Origin: Sulfitobacter sp. HGT1
GTDB taxonomy: Bacteria > Pseudomonadota > Alphaproteobacteria > Rhodobacterales > Rhodobacteraceae
DNA: 64,000 nucleotides
Direction: 5' to 3'
Assembly: GCF_013282155.1 (NCBI RefSeq)
Contig: NZ_BLWI01000002.1
Span: 1 to 64,000, forward strand
Shown here: positions 63,928 through 64,000 of the stretch, in pieces
Layout: every line of letters begins with the position of its first letter
Position numbering within the stretch: position 1 is the stretch's first letter
Program-made: the position numbers and the translations under genes
The notes under the pieces: generated by a model
What the model was told of the DNA's origin: nothing
The model's input: the letters and a program-made list of their open reading frames with translations, nothing else
The model's database searches: none

Positions 63928-64000
63928 TTAGTTGCCTGTCGCGGTTTCTGCAGCGCCTTCGACGGCTTCTGCAGCACCTTGGACAGCATCGCCTGCGCCT
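63928..64000 (-). CDS. C-terminal end of a small Ala/Glu-rich protein (partial)
   Basis: Only the last 23 codons are inside the window. They read GAGDAVQGAAEAVEGAAETATGN before the TAA at 63928-63930, an amphipathic Ala/Glu repeat with an approximate seven-residue period (AVQGAAE, AVEGAAE). The start lies beyond position 64000. No family is assigned; such tails are common in small coiled or lipid-associated proteins. It is followed by a terminator. Confidence 0.6.
   Translation of the reverse strand, partial: GAGDAVQGAAEAVEGAAETATGN

Overview
The window looks like the chromosome of a marine alphaproteobacterium of the family Rhodobacteraceae (Roseobacter group). This is an inference from gene content and order: TRAP carboxylate transport, a soxDAG sarcosine oxidase locus, a ccm operon running behind yajC-secD-secF, a der-bamB cluster, an SPOR-dacC-tmk-holB-tatD-MBL operon, a Hint-domain protein and a high GC content with dense ATGA/GTGA overlaps. 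No rRNA genes were found that would fix the genus.

Region 1 (99-9902) is a divergent catabolic cluster. One arm (minus strand) encodes a citryl-CoA-lyase-like protein, a family III CoA-transferase, a YCII protein, a complete TRAP transporter (P, Q, M) and an FMN reductase. The other arm (plus strand) encodes an IclR regulator, a Tat-exported amidohydrolase and a LigB/LigA-type extradiol dioxygenase pair. Together they suggest periplasmic hydrolysis, uptake of an acid, ring cleavage, and CoA-dependent retro-Claisen breakdown of an unidentified aromatic compound.

Region 2 (9903-16779) is accessory DNA between the cluster and tRNA-Ser. It contains an IS3-type transposase broken by a 38-nt hairpin insert, an orphan PD-(D/E)XK (NucS-like) nuclease, a metal-response module (CsoR-like repressor with a C6-T-G6 operator, MFS exporter with a tail of four HxH pairs, His-rich small protein, HupE/UreJ-like protein, transmembrane anchor protein) and a degenerate IS1182-type transposase.

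Region 3 (16780-32800) is mostly housekeeping: tRNA-Ser(UGA), cell wall and DNA replication genes (SPOR lipoprotein, D,D-carboxypeptidase, tmk, holB, tatD, MBL hydrolase), an AEC transporter with GST and CIA30 proteins, rsgA, a CPA1-type antiporter, tRNA-Leu(UAG), a Hint protein, glnB-glnA, a lytic transglycosylase and a glyoxalase-related protein.

Region 4 (32797-48143) holds a heme-dependent demethylase-like gene, the minus-strand run yajC-secD-secF-tauE-Mth938-ccmA-ccmB-ccmC-ccmD-ccmG, a membrane-anchored pentapeptide-repeat protein, serS, a tryptophan-rich membrane protein, and der-bamB-YfgM-like. Region 5 (48359-64000) carries an RND efflux pair, a Bcr/CflA-type MFS, an Atm1-type ABC exporter, a LysM protein, a LOG-type protein, sodB, and soxD-soxA-soxG. 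The window closes in the C-terminus of a small Ala/Glu-rich protein.

The most interesting items are the unassigned ring-cleavage/CoA-lyase pathway, the palindromic insert in the IS3 transposase, the metal module, a three-way-junction hairpin between convergent genes at 44.4 kb, and recent 120-bp repeat expansion in the pentapeptide gene.
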